Of a DNA stretch of 64,000 nt, positions 52,917 to 60,678 are shown piece by piece. The notes beneath the pieces were generated by a model. That model was not told where the DNA came from, did not search any database, and saw nothing but the letters and a program-made list of their open reading frames with translations. Numbering within the stretch: position 1 is the stretch's first letter; every line of letters begins with the position of its first letter. This DNA comes from Pseudomonas sp. Au-Pse12 (GTDB taxonomy: Bacteria > Pseudomonadota > Gammaproteobacteria > Pseudomonadales > Pseudomonadaceae): NCBI RefSeq assembly GCF_021341665.1, contig NZ_JAJTTH010000008.1, positions 62,001-126,000 on the forward strand, written 5' to 3'. A program made the translations under genes and the position numbers.

Positions 52917-54074
52917 ATGAACATCACCACCTTTGCCAAACGCCTGTGCCTGCTTGTCCCGCTGATCATCACGCCCGTCGCCTGGGCGGTCGAAGCGATG
53001 CCGTCGCCACCGCAACTGGCCGCCAAATCCTATGTGCTCATGGACGCCAGCAGCGGTAACGTGCTGGTGGAGAACAATGGTGACCAGCGTCTGCCACCTG
53101 CCAGCCTGACCAAGCTGATGACGGCCTATATCGCGACCCTGGAAATCCGTCGTGGCCAGATCGGCGAGAACGATCCGGTAACCGTCAGCGAGAACGCCTG
53201 GCGTACCGGTGGTTCGCGGATGTTCATCAAGGTGGGTTCGCAAGTTACCGTCAGTGACCTGCTGCACGGGATCATCATCCAGTCGGGTAACGACGCCAGT
53301 GTTGCGGTTTCCGAGCACATCGCCGGCAGCGAAGACGCCTTTGCCGACATGATGAACAAGACGGCTACCGACCTGGGCATGAGCAACAGCCACTTCATGA
53401 ACCCCACCGGTCTGCCGAACCCAGAGCACTACTCGTCGGCCCACGACATGGCGGTACTGGCTCGCGCGATCATTCACGAAGACCCGGCTCACTACGCGAT
53501 CTACTCGCAGAAAGAGTTCTTCTGGAACGGTATCAAGCAACCCAACCGCAACCTGCTGCTGTGGCGCGACAAGACGGTTGATGGCCTGAAGACCGGCCAC
53601 ACCGACGAAGCCGGCTACTGCATGGTGTCCTCGGCAGTACGTGATGGCATGCGTCTGATTGCCGTGGTATTCGGCACCAACAGCGAGCAGGCTCGCGCTG
53701 CCGAAACCCAGAAACTGCTGACCTACGGTTTCCGTTTCTTCGAAACCCAGACGTTCTACCAGAAGGGCACCGAGCTGGCTCAGGCCCAGGTCTGGAAGGG
53801 CACCACTCATCAGGTCAAGGCCGGTCTGGCGGAAGATCTGACCATGACCATGCCTAAAGGCCAGTTGAAAAAACTCGCTGCCAGCATGACCATGAACCCG
53901 CACCTGGTCGCGCCGATCGCCAAGGGTGACGTGATTGGTAAAGTCGAAGTGAAACTGGACGACAAAGTGGTGCACAGCGCCGACCTGATCGCCCTCGAAG
54001 CGGTCGACGAAGGTGGTATCTTCCGCCGCATGTGGGATAGCATCCGTCTATTCTTCTACGGCTTGTTCAACTGA
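52917..54074 (+). CDS. dacC: D-alanyl-D-alanine carboxypeptidase (PBP5/6)
   Basis: A 385-residue class C PBP that trims the terminal D-Ala of stem peptides in the periplasm. The active serine is Ser63 in PPASLTKLM (K66), the SxN motif is SGN in IIIQSGNDASVA, and the KTG motif is in VDGLKTGHTDEAGYC. A signal peptide (LCLLVPLIITPVAWA) starts it, and the C-terminus (IFRRMWDSIRLFFYGLFN) is the amphipathic membrane anchor typical of PBP5. It follows rlpA and continues the cell-wall group. Confidence 0.97.
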   Translation: MNITTFAKRLCLLVPLIITPVAWAVEAMPSPPQLAAKSYVLMDASSGNVLVENNGDQRLPPASLTKLMTAYIATLEIRRGQIGENDPVTVSENAWRTGGSRMFIKVGSQVTVSDLLHGIIIQSGNDASVAVSEHIAGSEDAFADMMNKTATDLGMSNSHFMNPTGLPNPEHYSSAHDMAVLARAIIHEDPAHYAIYSQKEFFWNGIKQPNRNLLLWRDKTVDGLKTGHTDEAGYCMVSSAVRDGMRLIAVVFGTNSEQARAAETQKLLTYGFRFFETQTFYQKGTELAQAQVWKGTTHQVKAGLAEDLTMTMPKGQLKKLAASMTMNPHLVAPIAKGDVIGKVEVKLDDKVVHSADLIALEAVDEGGIFRRMWDSIRLFFYGLFN

Positions 54075-54154
54075 TATTGACGACCTGCATGGCCCTCGTT
54101 CCCCAGTGGAGCGGGGGCCATGTCCGTCGTCCGGCTTACGAGGCCGTTACTGCC

Positions 54155-54430
54155 ATGACAGACACTGACGTTAAGTCGCACAAGATTGAGTTTCCCGTCG
54201 ATGACTACCCGATCAAGGTGATCGGTGACACGGTTGTCGGCTTCAAGGACACCGTGATCGAGATCCTTGCCAAGTACGCCAAGCTGGACATCAAGTCCCT
54301 GGCCGAGCGTCAAAGCAGCAATGGCAAGTACACCACCGTACAACTGCACATCACCGCCACCGGTGAAGACCAACTGCGTGATATCAATAGTGCCCTGCGT
54401 GCTACCGGTGTCGTCCACATGGTGCTGTGA
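54155..54430 (+). CDS. ybeD: YbeD-like DUF493 protein
   Basis: A 91-residue ferredoxin-like-fold protein: HKIEFPVDDYPIKVIGD, RQSSNGKYTTVQLHITATGE and RDINSALRATGVVHMVL. Family function is unproven, though its fixed place between dacC and lipB suggests a link to lipoate metabolism or the envelope. The start at 54155 (MTDTDVKSHK) gives the family length; the longer frame from 54077 adds unrelated residues. Its stop overlaps the lipB start by one base. Confidence 0.93.
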   Translation: MTDTDVKSHKIEFPVDDYPIKVIGDTVVGFKDTVIEILAKYAKLDIKSLAERQSSNGKYTTVQLHITATGEDQLRDINSALRATGVVHMVL

Positions 54431-55077
54431 TGCCACAGACGCTGGGCTTTCGTGAGCTTGGCCTGATGGCTTACGAGCCGGTCTGGCAGGCCATGCAGCG
54501 CTTTACCAATGAACGCGGCACCAGCGCACCGGACGAAGTCTGGCTGGTGCAGCATCCTCCGGTGTTTACCCAGGGCCAGGCGGGCAAGGCCGAACATCTG
54601 TTGCTGCCGGGCGATATTCCGGTGGTGCAGGCGGATCGCGGCGGGCAGGTGACTTATCACGGTCCGGGCCAGTTGGTCGCCTACTTGCTGCTGGATGTGC
54701 GCAGGCTGGGATTCGGCGTGCGTGACCTGGTCAGTCGCATGGAGCAATGCCTGGTGGAGTTGCTCGCCAGTTACGGTGTGCCGGCGGCGGCCAAGCCCGA
54801 TGCACCGGGTGTCTACGTCGAAGGGGCGAAAATCGCTTCCCTGGGCCTGCGTATCCGTCACGGATGCTCCTTTCACGGCCTGGCCTTGAACGTGGACATG
54901 GATTTGCAGCCGTTTCGACGGATTAACCCCTGTGGTTACGCCGGGTTGGCAATGACCCAACTGAGCGACCATGCAGGGCCGATTGAATTTGCCGAGGTTA
55001 GTGCCCGGCTGCGTGCGCAGCTCGTCAAACACCTCGACTATGCTGAGCAGACGACCCTAACGGGCGGAATCGACTGA
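54430..55077 (+). CDS. lipB: Octanoyl-[acyl-carrier-protein]:protein N-octanoyltransferase
   Basis: A 215-residue enzyme that moves octanoate from ACP to lipoyl domains, the first step of lipoate synthesis. PPVFTQGQAGKAEHLLLPGD, DRGGQVTYHGPGQLVAYLLL and KIASLGLRIRHGCSFHGLAL (conserved Lys/Cys dyad region) are signatures. I take ATG 54430; a GTG at 54427 is possible. It overlaps ybeD by one base (TGATG), and lipA starts 1 nt after its stop. Confidence 0.96.
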   Translation: MPQTLGFRELGLMAYEPVWQAMQRFTNERGTSAPDEVWLVQHPPVFTQGQAGKAEHLLLPGDIPVVQADRGGQVTYHGPGQLVAYLLLDVRRLGFGVRDLVSRMEQCLVELLASYGVPAAAKPDAPGVYVEGAKIASLGLRIRHGCSFHGLALNVDMDLQPFRRINPCGYAGLAMTQLSDHAGPIEFAEVSARLRAQLVKHLDYAEQTTLTGGID

Positions 55078-55078
55078 T

Positions 55079-56101
55079 ATGACTACTGCGCAAGACGCTG
55101 TTGAAACCCTGATCCCGACGCTGGATGTTTCCGAGCGGGCGGCCCGTCCGAAAGTTGAAACCGGCGTCAAATTGCGCGGTGCGGAAAAGGTCGCGCGCAT
55201 TCCGGTGAAGATCATTCCGACCACCGAGCTGCCGAAGAAGCCGGACTGGATTCGTGTACGCATTCCAGTCTCGCCGGAAGTCGACCGGATCAAGCAGCTG
55301 CTGCGCAAGCACAAGCTGCATAGCGTTTGCGAAGAGGCGTCCTGCCCGAACCTGGGCGAGTGCTTCTCCGGTGGTACCGCGACCTTCATGATCATGGGGG
55401 ACATCTGCACCCGTCGCTGCCCGTTCTGTGACGTTGGCCATGGCCGTCCGAAGCCTCTGGATGTCGATGAGCCGATGAACCTGGCGGTGGCCATCGCCGA
55501 CCTGCGCCTGAAGTACGTGGTGATCACCTCGGTAGACCGCGATGACCTGCGTGACGGTGGCGCCCAGCACTTTGCCGACTGCATCCGTGAAATCCGCAAG
55601 TTGTCGCCGAACGTGCAGTTGGAAACCCTGGTTCCCGACTACCGCGGCCGTATGGACGTTGCCCTGGAAATCACCGCTGCCACGCCGCCGGATGTGTTCA
55701 ACCACAACCTGGAAACCGTGCCGCGCCTGTACAAGGCGGCGCGCCCTGGCTCGGACTACCAGTGGTCGTTGACCCTGCTGCAGAAGTTCAAGCAACTGGT
55801 GCCGCATGTACCGACCAAGTCCGGCCTGATGTTGGGCTTGGGCGAGACCGATGATGAAGTCATCGAGGTGATGAAGCGCATGCGCGAGCATGACATCGAC
55901 ATGCTCACCCTCGGCCAGTATCTGCAGCCTTCGCGCAACCACTTGCCGGTCCAGCGCTTCGTGCACCCGGACACCTTCGCCTGGTTTGCCGAGGAAGGCT
56001 ACAAGATGGGCTTCAAGAACGTTGCTTCCGGCCCGCTGGTGCGTTCTTCGTACCATGCCGACGAGCAAGCGAAACTGGCCAAAGAAGGCCTGGTTTCCTG
56101 A
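55079..56101 (+). CDS. lipA: Lipoyl synthase
   Basis: A 340-residue radical-SAM enzyme inserting two sulfurs into octanoyl groups. The auxiliary cluster cysteines are in CEEASCPNLGEC, and the radical-SAM cluster cysteines in GDICTRRCPFCDVG (CxxxCxxC). VTSVDRDDLRDGGA-type and LETLVPDYRG stretches are conserved, as is the C-terminal GPLVRSSYHA with the serine ligand. It forms ybeD-lipB-lipA with its neighbours and is followed by a terminator. Confidence 0.97.
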   Translation: MTTAQDAVETLIPTLDVSERAARPKVETGVKLRGAEKVARIPVKIIPTTELPKKPDWIRVRIPVSPEVDRIKQLLRKHKLHSVCEEASCPNLGECFSGGTATFMIMGDICTRRCPFCDVGHGRPKPLDVDEPMNLAVAIADLRLKYVVITSVDRDDLRDGGAQHFADCIREIRKLSPNVQLETLVPDYRGRMDVALEITAATPPDVFNHNLETVPRLYKAARPGSDYQWSLTLLQKFKQLVPHVPTKSGLMLGLGETDDEVIEVMKRMREHDIDMLTLGQYLQPSRNHLPVQRFVHPDTFAWFAEEGYKMGFKNVASGPLVRSSYHADEQAKLAKEGLVS

Positions 56102-56108
56102 TGTGCCC

Positions 56109-56138
56109 GCCCGCAAGGTGCAAGCCTTGCGGGCATTT
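56109..56138 (+). terminator. Terminator of the lip operon
   Basis: GCCCGCAAGG (56109-56118) and CCTTGCGGGC (56125-56134) form a perfect 10-bp stem, followed by ATTT, 8 nt after the lipA stop. Confidence 0.75.
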
Positions 56139-56250
56139 CCCCGGCTCGTTCGAGCCCCTTGGCAGCGCCCGCCATTTTTAAGCCCGCCTCTTCTGTTTGA
56201 GTGCATTCATGGCTACTGTGCTTGAGTGAATTCACACAGGGAGAATCCGC

Positions 56251-57198
56251 ATGCCTATCCAACCGACTGCTGCCCTAAATGCCCACCTGCCGGTGCCGGC
56301 GCTGGCCGCAGAAGGCGTCATCGGCCTTATTGCACCTGCCGGTCCCGCAGCGCTGGATACTGAAAAAGCCCACCAATGGATGCGTTCCCGCGGCTACACG
56401 CTGCGAATCTTCCCGGGTGTCGGGCTGCAGGAGGGGTATCTGGCGGGCAGCGACGAAGCGCGCCTTAAAGACTTGCATGCTGCCTTTGCCGACAGCGAGA
56501 TCGACGCCATCCTGTGTCTGCGTGGAGGCTATGGCAGCCCGCGCTTGCTGGACAAGATCGACTTCGATCTGTTGCGGCGCAACCCCAAGCCCTTTGTCGG
56601 CTACAGCGATATCACCGCTTTGCATCTGGCGATCAACCGCTATGCGGGCTTTGTGAGTTTTCACGGGCCGATGCTCAACGCCGACCTGCTGGGAGACAAG
56701 CAAGCGCCGACCGAAGCATCCTTTTTCAGCCTGCTTCGGGGTCAGGCCCGAGCCGGTAGCCTGCTGGCGCACCCAGTGGCTTTCCCCTTGACCACCATTG
56801 AGCCGGGTATTGCGCTGGGATCTTTGTTGGGGGGGAACCTGTCGATGATCGCCAGTACCCTTGGCACGCCTTACGAGATCAATACCGACGGCATCATCCT
56901 GTTTATCGAGGACGTCAACGAGCCGCTGTATCGCATAGATCGTCTGCTCAATCACCTGCGCCTGGCCGGCAAGTTGGCCAAGCTGCGTGGGGTGTTGGTG
57001 GGGGATGTGGCCGGTGTCGATTTTGATGCGCTGTGCGGCCTGCTGAAGCAGACCTTCGAGCCGTTGAGGATTCCGGTGCTGGCGGGATGGCGCAGCGGGC
57101 ACTGCGACCCCAACCTGACCCTGCCCATGGGGGCGCTGGTCAGGCTGGACGCCGGGGCCAGGGAATTAACCCTGGCTCAGGACGTGGTCTTCAAGTAG
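56251..57198 (+). CDS. ldcA: LD-carboxypeptidase (muramoyltetrapeptide carboxypeptidase, S66 family)
   Basis: A 315-residue cytoplasmic serine peptidase that removes the terminal D-Ala from recycled tetrapeptides. The catalytic triad maps to Ser119 (VGYSDITAL), Glu220 (LFIEDVNEP) and His284 (RSGHCDPNLTLPMG), close to the P. aeruginosa LdcA positions. LCLRGGYGSPRLLDKIDFDL is conserved. An AGGGAGAA ribosome-binding site precedes ATG 56251. It fits the recycling theme with Mpl at 35.4 kb. Some S66 members act on other substrates such as microcin. Confidence 0.9.
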   Translation: MPIQPTAALNAHLPVPALAAEGVIGLIAPAGPAALDTEKAHQWMRSRGYTLRIFPGVGLQEGYLAGSDEARLKDLHAAFADSEIDAILCLRGGYGSPRLLDKIDFDLLRRNPKPFVGYSDITALHLAINRYAGFVSFHGPMLNADLLGDKQAPTEASFFSLLRGQARAGSLLAHPVAFPLTTIEPGIALGSLLGGNLSMIASTLGTPYEINTDGIILFIEDVNEPLYRIDRLLNHLRLAGKLAKLRGVLVGDVAGVDFDALCGLLKQTFEPLRIPVLAGWRSGHCDPNLTLPMGALVRLDAGARELTLAQDVVFK

Positions 57199-57248
57199 CC
57201 AGGGCGTCGGCGAGGGAAGTCGGTAATTCCCTGCGCCGGGCGCGTTGC

Positions 57249-58541
57249 CTAGCGATTGCGCAGGCTTTCCAGCAGCTTGTGGGTCGGGTAGCCGTCTGCG
57301 GGCCAGCCCAGCGCTTGTTGGGCACTGCGGATGGCCTTGCGGGTATTGGCGCCGATGATGCCATCAGGATTGCCGGCGTCGTAATTGTTGGTGCTGAGCA
57401 GGGTCTGCAGTTCAATGCGTTCGGAGCGGCTCAGCGGCAGGTCGTCCTTGGGCCAGTTGCCGTTGATCTGCCCGGCTCCGCCGAAGCGTTCGGAGAGCAG
57501 GTTCACGGCCAGGGCGTAGGACGAAGAGTTGTTGTATTTGAGCACGGCGCGGAAGTTGTCCAGGATCAGGAATGCCGGGCCGCGATAACCCGCAGGCAGG
57601 AGCAGTGAGGCGGACAGTTGTTCCGAACCGTAAGGCAGCGCCTTGCCATTGGCCGGTGTCATGCCCAGGCGCATCCACTCCGCCACGCTTTTGCGGGTGG
57701 AGGCGTCGGCCAGGGCATAGTCGAAGCCACTGTTGAGCTGGACCTCAAGGCCCCAAGGCTGGCCCTGCTGCCAGCCTGAACTCTGCAGATAGTGCGCGGT
57801 AGAGGCCAGCGCATCGGCGGGGCTGTTCCAGATGTCGCGGCGGCCGTCGCCGTCGAAGTCCACGGCGTGCGTGTTGTAGGTGGTGGGAATGAACTGGGTC
57901 TGACCCATGGCGCCGGCCCAGGAGCCCAGCATCTTCTCGGGCTGGATATCACCGTGCTGGATGATCTGCAACGCGGCGATCAATTGGCTATTGGCAAACG
58001 CCGGGCGCCGTCCTTCATAGGCCAGGGTGGCCAATGAGCGAATCACCGATTTGTTGCCCTGGAAGTCACCGAAATTGCTCTCCATGCCCCATACCGCCAC
58101 CAGCGCCTGACGGTCCACGCCGTAGCGCTGTTCGATCCGTTGCAGAATGTCGCTGTATTGCTGAAGCAGCGCCTGGCCCTTGCGTACCCGTACCGGCGAC
58201 AGTGCGCCATCCAGGTATTCCCAGACGGGGCGGGTGAATTCCGGTTGGCTGCGGTCGGCCTTGATCACGCTCATGTCCGGCGTCACGCCGGCGAAGGCAC
58301 GGTCGAAGACATCGGCACGGATGCCGGCGGCCAGGGCTTCGGCGCGGAAGGCACTCAACCATTGCTCAAAAGTCTGAGTGGGCTGGATGTCCAGATTGTC
58401 GGCGTTCAGTGGCGCGACGGTGGTTGGTGTTGCAAGAGGGGCTGCCTGAAGGCTGGGCAGTGGCTGGGCGTCGGCGGCGGTGGGTTTTTCCGCGCAGGCA
58501 ACTAGCAGAATAAGGCTGGAGGCAGCGATCAGTTGGCGCAT
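57249..58541 (-). CDS. Lytic murein transglycosylase with peptidoglycan-binding domain (lipoprotein, MltB family)
   Basis: A 430-residue lipoprotein with lipobox LLVAC near residue 16 when started at 58541 (MRQLIAASSLILLVAC). The catalytic glutamate is in VWGMESNFGDFQG. SWAGAMGQTQFIPTTYNTHA and DFDGDGRRDIWNSPADALAS are family 3 motifs. The last ~65 residues (LQTLLSTNNYDAGNPDGIIG and TRKAIRSAQQALGWPADGY) are a PG_binding_1 domain. It is paralogous to mltB at 50.7 kb. A further upstream ATG at 58595 is less likely. Confidence 0.93.
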   Translation of the reverse strand: MRQLIAASSLILLVACAEKPTAADAQPLPSLQAAPLATPTTVAPLNADNLDIQPTQTFEQWLSAFRAEALAAGIRADVFDRAFAGVTPDMSVIKADRSQPEFTRPVWEYLDGALSPVRVRKGQALLQQYSDILQRIEQRYGVDRQALVAVWGMESNFGDFQGNKSVIRSLATLAYEGRRPAFANSQLIAALQIIQHGDIQPEKMLGSWAGAMGQTQFIPTTYNTHAVDFDGDGRRDIWNSPADALASTAHYLQSSGWQQGQPWGLEVQLNSGFDYALADASTRKSVAEWMRLGMTPANGKALPYGSEQLSASLLLPAGYRGPAFLILDNFRAVLKYNNSSSYALAVNLLSERFGGAGQINGNWPKDDLPLSRSERIELQTLLSTNNYDAGNPDGIIGANTRKAIRSAQQALGWPADGYPTHKLLESLRNR

Positions 58542-58634
58542 GTGCCAACGACGGGAAAGACAAAAGGGCATGCACGGGTCCAGAGAGAAAAACAATCAGG
58601 TGCAGACCTTATCATGCCAACGGGGTTCTGGGCT

Positions 58635-58796
58635 TCAGGCGGCCAGAAAGTAAGAAGCCTCCCAGCTTTTAGACTGGAAGGCTTCGCGGCGGTAGCTGCC
58701 TTTGCCCTTGGCCGGGCGTTCCTGGCGGCTACGGAACAGTGGCTGGGCGACGATGGATTTGGCCTTGTTGGGGCCATGCTTGGATGGCTTGCTCAT
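58635..58796 (-). CDS. arfA: Alternative ribosome-rescue factor ArfA
   Basis: A 53-residue basic protein starting at ATG 58796 (MSKPSKHGPNKAKSIVAQPL). The ArfA core PLFRSRQERPAKGKGSYRRE aligns with E. coli ArfA (PLFRQR...KGKGSY), and WEAS is also shared. ArfA recruits RF2 to release ribosomes stalled on nonstop mRNA when tmRNA is insufficient. As in E. coli, the coding region contains a strong hairpin (codons ~38-48) near the 3' end. The resulting truncated mRNA would make ArfA itself a tmRNA target, so it would accumulate only when tmRNA fails. This regulation is inferred from sequence. Confidence 0.88.
   Translation of the reverse strand: MSKPSKHGPNKAKSIVAQPLFRSRQERPAKGKGSYRREAFQSKSWEASYFLAA
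58654..58685 (-). promoter_or_regulatory. Intragenic hairpin in arfA (RNase III or terminator type)
   Basis: On the minus strand GAAGCCTTCCAG, an 8-nt loop and CTGGGAGGCTTC form a 12-bp stem with one G-U pair, followed by TTACTTT. It lies inside the arfA coding frame, ahead of the stop, where E. coli arfA has the structure that produces a nonstop mRNA. Confidence 0.75.
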
Positions 58797-58906
58797 GCGC
58801 AGTACTCATATTGAGAGGAGGGGGCTGCGGCGCAAATCATCGGCCAGAGTGGGGCCGCTGTCCAGCACTGCGCAAACAGAAAATTGTAAATGAAGGGGCT
58901 GCAGGC

Positions 58907-59944
58907 TTATTCGGGGGGAAGTGCCAGGCGCTGGCCGGCCATCAACAGCGATAGGCGGCTCAGGCTGCTCCAGGGTGATCCGCTGGCCTGTCCCTTGATC
59001 TGCGCGTCAATGCGCTGAGCGTCCAGCAGCAGTTGGCCCCAGCGTTGTGCGGAGTAGCGCTGCAGGGCTTTGCTCATCAGGGGTTTGCGTTTGTCCCAGA
59101 CCGGCGGGCGGGCCTGGCTGAAGACCTTGTCCAGCGGCACGCCCTGGCTGAACTGCAAGGCCAGGTTGGCCAGCAGGCGCAGCTCCCGGGACAGCGCCCA
59201 GAGAATGACTGGAGGCTCGACGCCTTCACCGCGCAGGCCTTCCAGCATGCGCAGGGCATGGGCGGCCTCACCATTGAGAATCGCATCCACCAGGCCGAAC
59301 ACGTCGAAACGAGCGCTATCAGCCACCGCTGCCTGGACTGTTTCGACGGTGATCTGCCCGCCTTCGGCCATCAACTTGAGTTTTTCGATTTCCTGGGCGG
59401 CGGCTAGCAGATTGCCCTCTACCCGAGCCGCGATCAGCTCGACCGCGTCCTGGCTGGCGGACAGCCCTGCCTGGGACAGACGCTGGCGAATCCACTGCGG
59501 CAGCTGGTTGGCATCCACCGGCCAGATCTGCACGAACTGGGTCTGGGCGCCTTCGACGAGGGCCTTGCCCCATTTGGTTTTCTGCGCGCTGCCATCAAGC
59601 TTGGGCAGGCTGATCAACAGCACCGTGTCCTCGGCCGGACGTGCGCAGTACTCGATCAGCGCTGCCGCGCCCTTGTCACCGGGCTTGCCCGAGGGCAGGC
59701 GCAGTTCCAGCAGGCGCTTTTCGGCAAACAGCGACATGCTGGCGCCCGCTTGCAGCAGGGTGCCCCAGTCGAAATTGGCATCGGCACTGAATACCTGGCG
59801 TTCGTCGAACCCCTGCTGGCGTATGGCAGAGCGGATAGCGTCGGCGGCTTCCTGGCAAAGCAGCGGATCATCGCCGCTGATCACGTAGACCGGCGCGAGG
59901 GAGCCTTGCAGGTGTTTACCGAGTTGGGCGGGTGCGAGTTTCAT
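58907..59944 (-). CDS. holA: DNA polymerase III delta subunit
   Basis: A 345-residue clamp-loader subunit that opens the beta clamp. MKLAPAQLGKHLQGSLAPVYV and SGDDPLLCQEAADAIR begin the domain; LLELRLPSGKPGDKGAAAL and LIAARVEGNLLAAAQEIEKL are conserved, with QASGSPWSSLSRL near the end. The start at 59944 fits; a longer frame from 59980 adds a proline-rich tail. It is downstream of lptE and leuS on the same strand, the standard leuS-lptE-holA order. Confidence 0.95.
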   Translation of the reverse strand: MKLAPAQLGKHLQGSLAPVYVISGDDPLLCQEAADAIRSAIRQQGFDERQVFSADANFDWGTLLQAGASMSLFAEKRLLELRLPSGKPGDKGAAALIEYCARPAEDTVLLISLPKLDGSAQKTKWGKALVEGAQTQFVQIWPVDANQLPQWIRQRLSQAGLSASQDAVELIAARVEGNLLAAAQEIEKLKLMAEGGQITVETVQAAVADSARFDVFGLVDAILNGEAAHALRMLEGLRGEGVEPPVILWALSRELRLLANLALQFSQGVPLDKVFSQARPPVWDKRKPLMSKALQRYSAQRWGQLLLDAQRIDAQIKGQASGSPWSSLSRLSLLMAGQRLALPPE

Positions 59945-59983
59945 AGGCGGGTGCCAAGGGGGCGCCGGAGCGCCCCGCACGGC

Positions 59984-60589
59984 TTACTGGTTCGGCAGTT
60001 CCATAGGGGACTGGCGCGGGGTTTCCGCCTCAGCCTTGCGTGCCGCTTCCAGGGCGTCGGCTTCTGCCTTGGCCTTGGCTTCGGCGGTAGCCTGCAGCTG
60101 GGCCAGCTGTTCCGGGGTCAGCAGTTGCAGACGGATCAGCATGCGCTGGATCAGATCGCGGCTCATTTCCTTGCGGGTCTCGGAAGACTCCTGGCTGGAA
60201 CCGGTGATGTTGTTGCCGTCATGCAGGATGACTTTCTGCACTTCCAGCTTGTCGTCCAGCAGGTGCAGGTTGTCGTGCGTCAGGATCTCGTACTTGAGAA
60301 CAGTGCTGATCTCGTACTCGGCCGAGCTGCCGCCGCCGGTGTAGCTGAGGGTGCGCTGGGAGTTGTCCTCACTCAGCAGCACCAACTTGTAAGGCGCGCC
60401 GGCATGGACCCGCACACCGCTGTTTTCCAGCTGCTGCTTGAGCATCTTGATTGTTATGCCGTAGGCATCTCGGGCGCTCAGGTCGAGTTCCTTGATGGTC
60501 AGCTCCTGGGTTCCCGTGCCGCGCAACTGGAAGCCACAGGCACTCAGCAGCACGGCCAGGCCCATCACCAGCAGATTACGTTTGATCAT
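59984..60589 (-). CDS. lptE: LPS-assembly lipoprotein LptE
   Basis: A 201-residue outer-membrane lipoprotein that plugs the LptD barrel for lipopolysaccharide export. The lipobox is LLSAC (MIKRNLLVMGLAVLLSACGF). QLRGTGTQELTIKELDLSAR and KYEILTHDNLHLLDDKLEVQ are the family core. The C-terminal ~40 residues are an Ala/Glu/Lys-rich helix (QLQATAEAKAKAEADALEAA) that extends beyond the E. coli protein, as in other pseudomonads. It starts at ATG 60589 after AGGGGAGCAAT, between leuS and holA. Confidence 0.94.
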   Translation of the reverse strand: MIKRNLLVMGLAVLLSACGFQLRGTGTQELTIKELDLSARDAYGITIKMLKQQLENSGVRVHAGAPYKLVLLSEDNSQRTLSYTGGGSSAEYEISTVLKYEILTHDNLHLLDDKLEVQKVILHDGNNITGSSQESSETRKEMSRDLIQRMLIRLQLLTPEQLAQLQATAEAKAKAEADALEAARKAEAETPRQSPMELPNQ

Positions 60590-60678
60590 GTATTGCTCCC
60601 CTTGAAACCAAATGGGCCAACCTTGTGGCCCTGGAGGTTTTATTCGGCGCCCGATGCTGGACCGTGCGCCTGATCCAA

